This document shows positions 23,077 to 36,567 of a stretch of 64,000 nt of DNA, one piece after another. Location: contig QZCP01000830.1 in the NCBI GenBank assembly GCA_003956705.1, positions 1 to 64,000 on the forward strand, in the 5' to 3' direction. The stretch's first letter is position 1, and each line of letters starts with the position of its first letter. The translations under genes and the position numbers were made by a program. The DNA is from Brevipalpus yothersi. Taxonomy: Eukaryota > Arthropoda > Arachnida > Trombidiformes > Tenuipalpidae. The notes beneath the pieces were generated by a model. That model searched no databases. It worked only from the letters and a program-made list of their open reading frames with translations, and had not been told where the DNA came from.

Positions 23077-23401
23077 GATGCTCAAAGAGGCAATAATTTT
23101 CAAATTGTATCGATTAGGCAAGCAATTAGTTGAATGGACGAATTGTTTAATCATTAGTAACTAAATGTTCTCGTTCCTATTGAGTGTAGACTGAATAGGA
23201 ATGAGGAAAAATTATCGTCAAGAGGTACCAGTGTATTCTCTGACAGTAGAATACAGTTTCAACGTCGTAGGTGAGCTCAATTTGTGACACTATTTACAAA
23301 AAAAAATTGATGTATGTATCTCTCTTACCTCATAAATTTATATATATATATATTAATTTATCTCCGGTCATTAGAATAAGTTAGAAAAATAAATTGATAG
23401 A

Positions 23402-25029
23402 CTATGCTAAATAGATGAAAACGTTCATATTTTCATCATCTCTCTTCATATACTTCCTTTCTATCAGCCATTCAATCTGCTCTTTTATCAGTCTTTTGGA
23501 TGGCAGAAACATGTTCTTCAACATCTCCACCAATTCTGCATGTAACTGAGCACTTGTGAGTTTCTTTCTCATTTTCATTATTTTCACTATCGCTTCTTGG
23601 GTTCGTAAAATTCGAAGTTGAACGATACTTTCATTGTCATCTTCACGGCTCTTTTCAGTTGATAACTGCAGCCTACCGATGAGATTCAGCTTTCCTCGTC
23701 TTTGAGGCTTGCCGTTTTTCCTGCAGAGTAAAAAGAGTATGTAAGAAAGGTCGTGTGTTTTAGTCCGATCAATAAAAGAAGCTATCATGTACTTACACCA
23801 TGGAGAATTCTTGATTAATCCAGAAAAGAGTGCTATCAGTGAAGTCTTTGAACGACTCAAAAGGTATATCACAGAGAAGAATCTGATTCTTGAGCTTCGG
23901 GAAAGCAATTAAAGACTAGGAGAGAGAAGAGAAAAAGTTCACATCAGATGAATGAGATTTTTTCTAGTGGAATTACATACCCAGAGTGTTCGTCGTAGTT
24001 CCGCATCGGGCAATTCGGTCGCGAGTTTGAGATTCTCAAATGATATTTTATCGTTGGGTCGCTCGTTCCAACTGAATAGAACTACCATCTGAAAAGTTGT
24101 GACATCGAGATCGTATTTTCCATGACGACTGTTGAAAGTTATCTGAAAATATGGAAATAGTTAGAGGAGAGATCCATGAGTACTATTTTGACGCATACCG
24201 TTCCATTTGACATATGGTGATACCATTTCAATTTTCGACCGCTATGCTTCTTCTTGTAGAATTCTTCCACTTCGGGAATGAAATCTTCCAGTTCAAGAGG
24301 CAAAGAAACTTGAACTCTCTCACTACCTCTTGCCCAGGCACCGACATTGAGAATTTTGATGTTGATTGTGTCTGAGTAGGGTCCATCTGACAATCTTTGA
24401 GAATTTTTGAATTGCTGATTAAGATCTTCGCTAACTTTAATGTCTTGAAACATTCGTGCTAATTTGTTCACATAATCAGCGGGCATTCCAACCTCTCTCA
24501 ACCATTCCACCATATTTTCCTCTTTCTCATTGTCAGCAGAGGTGTCCAATATCAAACGACGCGTCAAATGAGCCTTATGATATCTCATAAAAACATCCTT
24601 GTTCTGTACATACTTCAAAACTAAGAGCTGTAAAAAAAATTATGTGGAAGAAGAAAGATTGATGAAAATCGTTCGTTTTGCAAGATTTGATCATGATTGA
24701 GGAGAGCAAAAGAACAGATCAATGGATAGAAAGGAAAAAAGAGAGAGAGAGAGAGAAAAAGAGGGCTAATCGGTCTACCCACACAATCGCTTACACACAG
24801 GAAATAAAGCAAGAATTAGTGCATTCACCTCATACTACAGAGGAGATCGAGGAGCTCTCATCACAAAAACTTTTCAGGTACATGAAAAAATTCGTTTGAG
24901 TGCGGAATGAAGTTCTTTGAAAATATACTGATGCTGGGTAGTAAAGGGAAAATTGAGTGGGCTAGGAGCAATATGCTTGGTGATAAGAGAGGAGGTGATA
25001 AAAAGGAAAGTTAGTGAGCTGAATAGAAT

Positions 25030-25115
<86 letters not shown>

Positions 25116-27342
25116 GGATTTGGGTTCGATGAAACGTTGCCGCACGAGAGTTGACCAACTACTTTAACATTTTCCTCATCTTCCTCCTTTGCATGCAATA
25201 GAGGTATATCCATGGAGAAATCATTACGTGAAACATTCTAAGTGAGTAGAAAATGAAGTGAATGGAGATGAAAGTACACTTACCACTTCTTTGAGTTTTG
25301 TTTCAATCTCTTCTGATGTCAATCGCCTACTCAAGGCAGTTTTTCTTAGCAGCATATCACAATAGTTAGCCAGTAACTCGGGACATCGAGATTCAGGGGG
25401 CAATTTAACCAAAGGTGTATTAAAACTGGAGATAAGAAGGAGAATAGTCTTGTATTCTAATGATCATGCGGAAAGTATTTCATACCTTCTGGTCTTAGAT
25501 GCTAGTTCCAATTTGAAAACAGATATATCATTCACAACTTGTTTGAATGCCTACAAGAATGAGAAAAATTTTTCCAGTTATGAAAAGTTGTAAATCAAAG
25601 ATATCAGCAACTAAACAGCAGTGTAGGCTCCTCGTGGGTATACAACATTACCTTATCACGTGCAGTCAAGAACCTGGGGTCATCATTGAAAGCATCTTTG
25701 ACTAGAGTACTAAAACGAATGAAAAGATTCAACAATTGCTCAACATATTTCTCAGAGTCTTGGGTGATAATATCTGCTGCAGCAATCATATCCGCTAATC
25801 CTTGATTCACAATATGATTTTCCAAGTACTTCAACATCGGTTCTACACCATCTTGAACTCTATCGATCAGTTGGAACATGAGATGCAATTCTATAAAGGA
25901 TTATAGAGAAAAAAAGTAAGCTTGTACAACACAGATAGATAGTCTATGTTAGGTGAAGGGCAATGAGTAATGAGCAATAAGTTTAGAGAATGATATCAAT
26001 CAGATCGGATTGTACTCAACAAAAGAAAGAGGTATTAACTTCCTATTGTTTACAATGCTTACTTTCTGTTTCATTGCTACTGATCATACTGGGACATTCT
26101 GCTAGAATTAAATCTTTGTGATTCGTAACCAACACTCGAACACAAGTTTCTTTGAGCGCTGGTAAAGAAGAAGCTTCAAGATACTTGGAACCACGATGTT
26201 CTTCCTCTCTGAGCTTCGAATCAGCCCAAATCATGTAGCTTTGAACACCGTTGGCTGCAAGGTATTCCGCTGATTTTGAGTAGTAGAAAGTTTCCGTTGC
26301 CTCAAGATATGCTCTTTCGAAATTGTTCTTATAATTTCGTTCCTCATCAGAATTGGTACAAAGAACGGCATAAGATTCTCTAACTCCAATCACAAGCTGC
26401 GAGTCGAACGATTCACCGTTTCGCTGGGCCAATAACAATTTCATGGCACTATTCTGTAGGCGCTTTTCAATATTTGAAAAGATCGCTCTATTCCATGTGC
26501 TGTGCATGAACTGAAAGAGTGAGCAGTAAAAAAGAGATGAGCTAAGAATGATCATGTCAATGATCCAAGTGGAAGCAATTGGCGTCAAATCAACATTGAA
26601 CTTTTGTACACAGAGAACAACAGTATCCTCTTACCTTACGAACGCAATTTTCTTCTCGTTGATTCTTTGCGTTGCTAGACTTTTCATTTGGCTCCAGCGG
26701 GTAAAATGGCAATGGCAAATATTCACACTGTACATAAAATCTACTCCATGCCTCTACGTATGCTTTAAGTAGCGCATAATCTTCATGATGAGCCATTACC
26801 TCCTGAACGAGGGGATAGTGCAGAAAGAAATTGAAAATATGATAATTGAGTCCTAGGCAACAGAAAATTTTACAACTTACGTCTCGAGCTCGATCTATGA
26901 AATCGATTATGTCCTTCTGTAGAGCTGCCTGTAATTTTAGGGGTCCTTTGATATCCCAGCGGATTACATTGTGAGCCGCCCTGAAATAGGAGAAAATGAG
27001 CAAAGTGTCATGAAACTTTAGCAGAGAAAAAAATTGGATAGACATCGATCATCGATGATCCCTGGAAAATGTCAAGAAATTGCATTGACAGGTGAAAATA
27101 TTGCAACTTACCAAAATAGTTCTTGCCATTCGGGCTTGGGGACGTTTTCTTGATGCAAAAGTTTAAGTATAATAGGTCTCATTGAGGGCCAATTATCTTC
27201 AAAAGTCAAATTTTCCTACGAAAGATGATGAGTATGGTGATAGAATCAAGGGAAAAATACTATCAGATTGTAAGAATACAAGATAGAGACTCACTTTGAT
27301 CATGGTAGAATTAACAGTGCTTTGAGAGCAAGTTTTGGCCAT
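23402..27342 (-). CDS. CUL5: Cullin-5
   Basis: Twelve coding exons (- strand): 27295-27342, 27112-27215, 26881-26980, 26635-26802, 26063-26510, 25652-25890, 25486-25550, 25284-25425, 24199-24627, 23981-24142, 23797-23915 and 23402-23720. They sum to exactly 780 codons before the stop, the length of human CUL5. The cullin repeats bear FDSQLVIGVRESY and SEKYVEQLL. The cullin homology region holds VQNKDVFMRYHKAHLTRRLI, the RBX-binding part. The C-terminal winged helix carries the NEDD8 acceptor lysine in IVKIMKMRKK, and the end is FIYLA. CUL5 scaffolds SOCS-box ubiquitin ligases with elongin B/C and RBX2. The eighth intron contains a long GA tract. It is divergent from the PHD/SPOC gene. Confidence 0.97.
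25033..25110. repeat. (GA)39 microsatellite in a CUL5 intron
   Basis: The longest perfect dinucleotide run in the window, 78 bp, lies in the intron 24628-25283. On the CUL5 sense strand it is (TC)n, a long polypyrimidine tract upstream of the acceptor. Confidence 0.95.
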
Positions 27343-28639
27343 CGTTGATGATGATTATTTTTATTTATTGTAGATTAAGGCTCAAAATTCGTTGATAAGA
27401 TGATTAAATTATATATATATTTCTTTTTTTCTTCCACTGATGAAAGAATCACTTCGAAGACACAAGAGGTAGATGCAAAAAAAGAGGAGATGATCTTCAG
27501 GACGAAGAAATGAAGAATTCAATAATAGACAATAAATAAGAGGTAAAGTTTCTCTCTTTTCTACAATTTCACACAATCATTCAACTCTTGAGGGAACACA
27601 GAAAAAAACTTATTCTTTATCACTTGTGATATCTTCATATATATACACACACACATAAATGAAATAATGAAACATCAATTGAACATGGTAATGATGATGT
27701 TCTCTTTCTTTCTGATACTCTTTCTCTCTCTCTATTGCCTATGAATTCACTACTACTATACAACAACTTCGTTCAATAACCTCTATCTCGATGAAGAGAG
27801 AGAGAGAAAGAAAGCAAATGACGATGACAGTGTCGAAGTGTGAGAGAAATACACACACACACACAAGAAAAATGATAATCAAAGGAGTTATCTCTATACA
27901 CACACACAGACAATATCACTGCAGCAAATGATAATATTAACCACAGATCATCACAAAAGATTTACATTAATCAACATCATTAACTACTCCGTGTACTACT
28001 GTATTTTGATTTTTCTGACTACATCATCTCTCTCTATATTTCACTTGTACAAATTGAGCTCTCAACAGAAAAAAAAAACTTGATCAAAAACAACTCCAGC
28101 TGGTTATGATGATGATGATGATGATGAAAATTTTTAGTTGATATTCTAGTCAATAGATTACGCTACTTAAGATGACATGAGGGCGCTAGTGAAAATTTTT
28201 GTGGAAATGGCGAGGAAATCATTTTGAAAATGACATTTTCATACATTTTCTCAACCTTCGTTTTTCTCTATACAATAATTTTTTTTTTGATGCTACTGCT
28301 GTCGGGAAGTTTGTGATTGCAATTAGTTAATTCAATTGATTTCAATATCAATTTATTTGTCACAATTGCCATCGATTGTAATAAGTTTTTCTTCTTCCCC
28401 TGTGTGGATGTGTGTTTTTGTTCATACGTGATCGGGACCCATTCAATGTGGTCCTTTATAGTCAATGGTAATCGCCCATAGCGTTGGTCAACAACAACAA
28501 CATTCACTCTCGCTTCTCTGTTCTTCTCTTCGTTTTTTTCACCACACACATAATTCATTCATTGGCAGAGGGAAGACTTGAGTATTGGCTGTTACTTTTT
28601 GTTCTTATTGTTTCTTAAATTGGTAAACACCAGCAACGA
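27343..28639. promoter_or_regulatory. Divergent CUL5 / PHD-SPOC upstream region
   Basis: 1.3 kb between two divergent start codons. It is AT-rich with short CA runs (27650, 27850, 27900) and a GATGAT run near 28107-28127. It should contain both promoters or a 5' UTR intron. A minus-strand frame at 28268-28558 is not supported. Confidence 0.5.
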
Positions 28640-31600
28640 ATGGATTCTGGTGTGGAAGCTGTAGTCGTATCGGCTCTTGAATGCATCCGTTTGGATCACA
28701 ATTATTCCTGTTTTATACAATCACCACAATTTGGTAAACGAGTCGATTCGGCAACCGATACCACCACAAGCGGGAATGAAAGTACCTGTAATGATGTTGT
28801 CAAAAGTGAAAGTGACAATGATCAAGATGAAAGTACTGTCGAAATACCGACAGATAATACCAAAACAATCATTCCTAAACAGCCAACCAGAGGGAGATCT
28901 ACAAGAAGTCGCTCTTTGTCTACATCTAAAGTAACTGTCAAAGAGGAATCAGATGAATCAGTATCATCAAGAACAGCTAATGATGCTACATCTGTTTCCC
29001 AACAGCAACAGAATGTTAATCAGAGATCACAAAGACGTCGTCGGAAGCCTAAAAGATGGGATGATGACAGTGATGATAATACTGATACCACCTCCGATCG
29101 GAACAATGCTTCACTCAATAAGGAGAACGAAAAGCAATCCGAAGAAGAGGAAGAAGAAGAAGATCCTGATAAATTGTGGTGTATATGTCGACGGCCACAC
29201 AATAATCGTTTCATGATCTGTTGTGATATATGTGAAGAATGGTTTCATGGTAAATGTGTCGGGGTATCAGTTAGACAAAACAAATCGTTCGAAAAGCAAG
29301 GTATCAAATGGCTATGTCCTGGTTGCAAGCAGGAAAATGAATCGGGCGCATCTGCCACCACAACCACAACCACCACCACCACAGCCATCACAAATGATAA
29401 AAGTCCAATCAAGACGGAACCAATTCCATTTGAAAATACACCAATCAAGGAGGAATCAGATGATGAAGCAATGGATGATCTTTCTAAGGATTCTCCAACC
29501 AACGATTCTTCTGGCCCTCTTCAGTCACCTCTCAAATCAGATGCTGATAATTTGACATCTCCTCCCTCTATTTCTATTGCTTCTCCCAAGAAATCATCAA
29601 TTAAATCCAAACAAACCTCTAATGAATATAGTAGTAATCGGAAAATTTTGAGTAAAAAAGTTAATCGTGATGAAAGGGATATGAAAATAGGTGATGTATT
29701 GAGGCAGAGAAAATTAAAAGAAGCCGGTAGTAAAGCTGCTGCTATCGAGCGTAAGGAAGCAAATCGATTGAGAAAGCTAATTAAATCATCTAAAACTAGC
29801 TTAAAGTTAAAAATTGATAAATCAAATAAATCACATAAACACTCAGAAACTCCTCAAACGCCTGACGCGGAGAAGCAAGAAAATAAGTGGGAACCAATCA
29901 GCAAGGTTGTACCGTTGACCAAAAAGGTGGAAGAAAAAAAGAAAAAGCCCAAGAACACTCCCATGGACTTCAGCTTCAACGATCTTTTCAAAGCAGATGC
30001 ACCCGTCATGATGACCAAGAAAATCACACCAACATCTTATGCATCACCCACAACTCCCAACACCCCAAACACTCCATCTTCAAAGCGCCCAATTCTTCCT
30101 GGTAATACTCAGCAAAAGAAGCCCATTGTAGAACAAAACTGTGTCAACTGTGGAAAGATAGTTCCTAAAAATTCTATTCGTGGCAAGGAAACTAGTGTAT
30201 ACTGTTCCGAACCGTGTCTAGAAAAGCATGTGAAAGCATCGTTTGATTTCGTTAAGCAAGCCAAGAGTTCATCATCATCGTCATCATCTTCTGTGTCACC
30301 TGCTTCCAGTGGTCTCAAAACAAGCAAAAGCCGAATTAATCTATATGATAGAATAACCGGCCGACTTTTGTCTGAAATGGTTGAATTCAATGAAGATAAA
30401 ATCTTGGAATATATTAAGAACAATCCAACTTACGATATCATGAAGCCGAAAGTCGTGCGTCGCCAAAGTAGTTCGAGTCAGCCGTCTGAGTCAGAGTCAA
30501 AAAAGAAAGATCCTTCAAAGGTTACTTCAAGTCAATCAAAAGGATCATCATCTGTAAAGCGTAATAAAGAAGAAAGTTCTCTCTCGAGGCAAAAATCATC
30601 CGAATCGAATTCATCTAAGCCTGTTGACAAAAAAGAAGAGCCCAGTGGAGAAATGGTTAGAACGAAGGTTCGATTGGAATTGAAACAGATTCTATTACAA
30701 AGAAGTAAAGAAGCTAATCTAAAAATAGTGACAGAGGAGGTAGCTAAAATTGCTGAAAAGATAGAGGAAGAGTTATTCAACTATTTCAATAAGGATCCCG
30801 GACAAAAGTATCGTACAAGATTCCGAAGTTTAAGATACAATTTGAGTGATACCAAAAATCAAGGTCTCTTCAGAAAAGTTTTGAACTCAACCATCAATCC
30901 AGTGCGACTGGTAAGAATGTCTCCAGAAGAATTGGCCCATTCCGAATTAGCTAAATGGCGTGAACGTGAAGCCAAGCACTCGTTGGAAATGATCAAGAGA
31001 GATGCAGAGGCGGCAGCTCAGCAAGTTATTGTTAAAAAGACCCACAAGGGAGAAGAGGTAATCGAAAAGAAAGCATCACTGGAAACTTTGGATCCAGCAT
31101 CTGATGAGGAGCTCGCCAAAAGTAATGCTAAGTCCAATTCTACTCCTCCTACCACTGCTCCAGTTTCCAAGGAGAAACCATTTCTCGCAGGTCTTGAGTT
31201 ACTTGGAGATGGATCTCTCGGTGATGCTGAGGATAACACCGATAAGCATGGCCAGCATCTTTTTGATCTTCATTGTAAGAAATGTACAAATCAAAACACA
31301 AACGATTCTTCTACCAGCCTCTCCCACAAGAACAAGACACCTCCAAGTTCTAGCAGTGATTCCAAGCCACCTCAACCGAAGCGAGTACGAGTAGAATTCG
31401 ATGAACCAACCACCAAAATTTATGAGGAAGCTCTGAAGCTATCGAAAACGAAAAAATCGAGGGAAAAGTTACGAATGAAAGTTGATGACCATAAAGCTTC
31501 AGCCTCTGATTCTTCAACGAGTACAAATCAAGTCAAAAAACAGCCTCTCGAATCGTGTTGGAAAGGTTTCATTCATATGCCAGAAGTTGCAAAATTTGTT

Positions 31601-32519
31601 GCTAATGCTCACACAGTTCATGGACTACCCGATAATAAGTTGAAGGTTTGTTTCACTTTCTAAATGAAGATTATTTTCCTTTTTCACTAACACTGAATAC
31701 ATTTCTCTTTATCCAGGATGTGCCAGATTCTATAAATGTTGTTGGAAGGATTGCACCGGAGCAAGCTCTTGATTATTTGAGAAAAAAATCACCTCAAGAC
31801 ATTACTGTGGTCAAATTTGTTCCGGTTAATCTAGAAGAGAGATCAGGTTATGAGGAATTTTTCCGTTATCTTTTTCAAAGAAAAAGATATGGTGTCGTGG
31901 ATTCTGCTAATAGTAAAAATATAAAAGATTTTTACATTCTCCCATTGCCTAAAGATCAAGAGCCTCCCGAGGCTATAACTCCATTCAATGGTCCTGGTCT
32001 CGGTGGAAATAGACGAAATCTTTTGATTGGCGTTCTTGTAAGAAATAGAAAGCCCTCCATTAAAACTCCTGCTAAAGAGAAGCCACCATCAAATGGGACT
32101 AAAGTCAAATTTGAAGTACAAGAATCATCACCATCAGAGAAACCTGAAAGATCCTACACGCCTCCACCACCTGGTAAGTTCATCTGATGAAGATGAGGAT
32201 GATGATGATGATAAGCTGTTTATTATCGATCAAAGACTGTACAATTATTCTTTTCTATCCACCAGAGATGAGTGTTCAAAATGAAACTCCCAACGATGAG
32301 CCCTATGATCCAGCTATTGGTTTAACACCACCACAACCACCACCACCTTCAGAAGAGAACGATCCACCTCCTCCTGCTCCTCCTCCTCCACAGGAGGAGA
32401 AGCCGGTCGACGAGTCAGAGCCATACGATCCGGAGGAGAATGACTTAAATTTTAATTGTTCAATACCTTTTTTGTCACCTTCTGTTTTTGTCAACTCCAC
32501 TAAGTTCAATTTTATATAA
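28640..32519 (+). CDS. PHD / TFIIS-central / SPOC protein (DIDO1-PHF3 family)
   Basis: Exons 28640-31645, 31717-32173 and 32266-32519 join in frame to 1238 residues. Domains in order: acidic Ser/Arg-rich N-terminus; PHD finger at about 179-230 (WCICRRPHNNRFMICC...CDICEEWFHGKC); a small Cys finger at about 500-530 (CVNCGK...CSEPCLEKH); the TFIIS central domain at about 672-790 (VRTKVRLELKQILLQR, then KYRTRFRSLRYNL); the SPOC domain at about 972-1130 (CWKGFIHMPEVAKF, ending RRNLLIGVLVRN); and a Pro-rich tail. This is the layout of vertebrate DIDO1/PHF3 and insect PPS, which bind H3K4 methyl marks and the phosphorylated RNA polymerase II tail. The last exon runs to a stop at 32519, but its final 25 residues look less conserved; an undetected further splice is possible. 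Confidence 0.93.
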
Positions 32520-33013
32520 CCTTATCAGTACATACATCGACATACACACACAGACACAATTTTCACCCATATTTCATGATGATGTGAATCCTTGTTAGTA
32601 TACGAATGATAATTAGTCCTCCTGCTGTGCCTATATTCTTCCCAATTGTTATCTTCTCCACTGCTTCTCTACCTGCTCATCAATAATCTTCCATCGATAC
32701 ACCAAGTGGATACAAATTTTCTCAAAACAGGCTAAGCTTATCACATTTTTCCATGGGTTGGCATTTTACCTGCTCCACTAGCGAACACACTAAAATGCCA
32801 ACCCATATTCCAGATATTCTGGATTCCCTATCAGAATAATGTTCAGAATAATGTTCATCAGTAAAGGGGGCACTAGTGAGGCGAAATTTTTTATCAACCG
32901 CGATTAAAGTGAAACCAAAAATGCACTTGCGAAAGTGTGTGTTTGCCAAGAGTTGGAAAAATAATTGAGCACACGAGCATGAAAATGCTAATAGTTAATT
33001 TGATATTAATCAA
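32520..33013. other. Intergenic spacer with perfect hairpin
   Basis: Spacer between two same-strand genes. It contains the inverted repeat listed at 32753-32806 and, just after it, a short direct repeat (GAATAATGTTCA twice, near 32835-32858). Confidence 0.6.
32753..32806. repeat. Perfect 16-bp inverted repeat
   Basis: Arms ATGGGTTGGCATTTTA (32753-32768) and TAAAATGCCAACCCAT (32791-32806) are exact reverse complements separated by 22 bases. It could be a hairpin in the downstream 5' UTR or promoter of COX10, or the remnant of a small inverted-repeat element. Confidence 0.9.
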
Positions 33014-34408
33014 ATGTTACTGATTCGAACTGTGTGTAGGGGTGGACTAGTGTGTAGCCAATTTTCGACAAAAGTTAGCCGTGTAAACAGAACATGTAGT
33101 TCAATATGTTTTAGGGTTTCAAAGCCCATCACTTTGGCGTACATTGAAGGTGAACGTGCGTGTTGTGTTCAGTTCATTCGGTGCTTACATCAACCGTGTT
33201 CTAAGACAATCGAATCAAATACATCGCCACTGTCTAGGCTATCTCAATTGGATGATAGTACTGGAATTAGTCATAATTCGGAGAGGATTCCAGAAGAAGC
33301 AGGAATAACATCCACTGACGATGGAGCTGGCCATCTTCATCATGACCACGCTATCGAGGTGCAGCATATTCAGAACAAGGTTAAATTGCAATGGAAAGAG
33401 ATGGCTGAACCGAGCACGTCGGAAAGTGTAAATTATTATCTGAAACTTAGTAAAATAAGATTAACAACTTTGGTGGTACTGACCACACTGGCTGGCTATT
33501 CTATGGGATGTACAACATTCGATGTTCAGCTAGCATTGGCCACTCTGGCCGGCACTGGTTTAACCTCAGCAGCCGCCGCAAGTTTGAATCAATTTTTGGA
33601 AGTTCCCTTCGATTCACAAATGATGAGAACTCGAAATCGTCCTCTAGTCCTTCAAAAATTATCCTCTGGTAAAGCTATAACTTTCTCACTGATTTCTGGC
33701 GCAACTGGACTCACTATTTTGACAACCCTTGTTAATCCGCTTACTGCTTCTCTTGGAGCCTTCAATCTGTTTCTCTATTCATTTGTTTATACTCCGATGA
33801 AACGAGCTAATATTGCCAACACATGGGTTGGATCCATTGTTGGTGCAATACCTCCTGTTATGGGTTTCACTGCAGCCACCAATTTAATAGGTATGGGAAG
33901 TTATTGCTAAATTTTTCCGTCTTGACCTAAAATACTGATATCACCTTCTGTATCCACAGATTTGCCTTCAGCTCTTTTGGGATTGATCCTTTATTCTTGG
34001 CAATTTCCACATTTCAATGCCCTCTCTTGGAATATTCGACATGATTATGCTAGAGCAGGCTATCGAATGATGTCAGTCACCAACGAAGCTCTTTGTACAC
34101 GTACCGCTATGAGACACTCTTGTCTTCTCACTCTCTATTGTGGTTTACTAGTATCACCTTTAATTCAACTTAACAACTATTTTTTCGCATTCGGCTCTTT
34201 GCCGCTCAATTTATATTTAATTTATTTAAGCTGGAAGTTCAAACAATTACCTGATGCACAGAGTTCCAGAAAACTCTTCCGTTATTCTCTGATTCATCTT
34301 CCAGCTTTATTAGTACTGATGCTCATCACCAAGAAAACAAAAGAAAAGTATGCAACGAAACCTGAAGCTATGAGCTCGATGAAAGAAATTGAAATCAAAT
34401 TAGAATAG
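33014..34408 (+). CDS. COX10: COX10, protoheme IX farnesyltransferase
   Basis: Exons 33014-33890 and 33960-34408 give 441 residues, as in human COX10 (443). A Cys/Arg-rich, poorly conserved N-terminus serves as mitochondrial targeting sequence. The UbiA-type catalytic motif N-x3-E-x3-D is at residues 192-200 (NQFLEVPFD), followed by MMRTRNRPL, and YTPMKR follows in the second conserved loop. Multiple hydrophobic helices follow. The enzyme farnesylates heme b to heme O, the first step to heme A for cytochrome c oxidase, in the inner membrane. AATAAA lies at 34446. It converges on BAP1. Confidence 0.95.
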
Positions 34409-34695
34409 AGATTTCTAATGAATATGATCTTATCATTTTCATCAGAATAAATTTCTGACCATGTGTAAATAAACGTTGATCTTCTGACAGATACTGCCTT
34501 GTTATCTTCTTACTCAACCCGTTTCTCGGTGAGCGTTAAATAGATTTGCATCAAAATAACGGAAATATGTGATTCTTATAGATGGTATTTTAATATATTT
34601 TAATATATCAATTTCAAATGATGAATATCTCTTGCTGAGCATGAAGTTTTGATAATAAGGACTAGTCACTCATGGATGTTGTAGAGAGGAGTCGA

Positions 34696-36567
34696 TCATC
34701 TCGATCGATTCCTTGTACTTGACCGGTACCCTTGTATTCTCCGTTTTCTTTTACGATTTGTGCGTTCATTTTTTCTGAACATTCTTATATTATCTCGCTT
34801 TTTTAGAGCATCACAAGATGCAAGAACTTCATCAAAAAATGCAGAAGCTGTCGGCTGATTGTAGCTACCATTGTCAGCATTCGATGTGTCCTCACTGTTT
34901 CCGGAAATTGCTTTCTTGATCAGATTTGGCAGTAACTTTTGATCGGCCAACATCAAAATGAAAGTGTTCACAAACTCATCATAGTTGTGTATTCTTCTTG
35001 AATCGTCAACACGATATCTTTCACGCTTGTCGTTCTCTTCACGAAGAATTTGTTCACATTTCTCAATCTCAAAGTTGATAACATCAAGCAAATTGATCAA
35101 ATCTTGTTTAGCAAACGTTCTGAGTTTAGTTCTTAATTCTTCATCGGCAAGAGGTTGAAACTCTTCCTGAGGTAGTTCACTTGGTTCTCCAGCCATTTCA
35201 GGCTCTTCACTCTCTTCATTGTCACTCTTGCCACACATTTTGAAAACAAACATTTTTGTCACTCGGCTTTCACTTGGATCGTCAATGATCTCATGAGAAT
35301 TGATACAACTTCCAGTTTCAGAAGAGGTGTCAGTTGAGGTTGTGCTTGATGGAGATAATGGTGCTGAGCTGTTAGCTGGCACATATGAGGATGAAGAATT
35401 TTTAGCATCGAAATCTGATGGTGATGTGGAGACGAGTGGATTTTCACTGGTGATAGTTGATGAATGGGATGATGATGATGTTTTAGCTCTAGATTTTCTC
35501 AGGCACTTGGAATAATTGTGATGATTATACATTTCAGATGATTCTTTCTCTAAATCAGAGCAGTTTAATACTTCTCGTAAGATATGACCATTTTCTTTAA
35601 GTTTTTTCAATCTTTTAGTGTAAAAAACTCGCTTATCAGGCACAACAGCCATCAAATTGTATCTTATATCGTGTCGAGATGATTGACTGTCTGAGAAACG
35701 ATTAGATTGAGTTTCATGAGCAATTCGTTGAGTTATAACACGTCTAAACTTTTCGGACCACGATTCACCCTCAGCCACGGGACCATGATCGAGAGGAAAT
35801 TTTTTCAGACCATCTAATTCAAAAAGATGCTTGTTGATAGGAACATAGCTAACAAAATGAAATGAATCGGATGACTGTCCTCGTTGAATAGTGTTGTTAC
35901 TTCTCGTAGTGGTGGATGATAACTTTTTCTCTATCGATTCGAAAGAAATCATATCATATCATCAATGACAAACTTTTACTAAAAGTAACACAAGATTCAA
36001 CTCACCTAATTTCTCTTGATATGATGCATGAGAATTGTGTGCCCTTGCCAACTCTGGTGTACTACAAATTGAGTAACCTTTGTTTTCGGGGCTCATATTT
36101 TTGGTATGTTCTTTTAATCGCTCCAGAACAGGTCCGATAATTAAATCTCTCTGATCACAGTTGAGGAGGACGGAGAGTAGTGCATGGGTAGCACATGAAT
36201 TGGGAACAATTTGATGTGCAAAGAACATAGAATTGACAATCTTTTCATCTTCAATGTATACTGGCTCATGAGAACGAGTTGGATCAGATGATTTGGTACC
36301 ATTTTCGGATGCTGATGAGCCACTTCCATTAGGATCTTTGCTTGAGCTATGCAATGAATGATGTCGAGATCGAGATCGTCGCTCTTCCACCCATTTGAAT
36401 AGAAAAATGAACCCATAAACTGGCCCATCAACTAAATTTCGCTTCTGTAGATCATATATTTCTTCAACTTGGGCAGTTTTACATCCAAAATCTTCAATCA
36501 GCAAGCTGAAAAGACCTGGATCTGATTCCAATTCTAGCCAGCCATCAGTTAAATACGGAAGATCCAT
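34696..36567 (-). CDS. BAP1: BAP1/Calypso ubiquitin C-terminal hydrolase
   Basis: Exons 36006-36567 and 34696-35930 give 598 residues from the ATG at 36567 (MDLPYLTDGWLELESDPG). The UCH domain has oxyanion Gln at about 119 and catalytic Cys at about 125 (HQIVPNSCATH), His at about 212 (SFHFVSYVP) and Asp at about 227 (FELDG). A Ser-rich insert (about residues 68-105) interrupts the UCH domain before the active site. After a long Ser/Thr-rich linker come a coiled region and the ULD (HNYDEFVNTFILMLADQKLL), then a very basic tail (NRKRKRRIQG). With ASX it forms the PR-DUB that removes ubiquitin from histone H2A. The splice site falls between the catalytic Cys and His. Confidence 0.94.

Noticed and set aside
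24874..25213. Minus-strand frames with long Leu-Ser runs
   Set aside because: They translate the (GA)39 microsatellite inside a CUL5 intron.
23402..27342. Cullin-1 identity for the cullin gene
   Set aside because: Segments such as ETEKLHLMF, SEKYVEQLL and the FIYLA end, and the 780-residue length, fit CUL5 and not CUL1.
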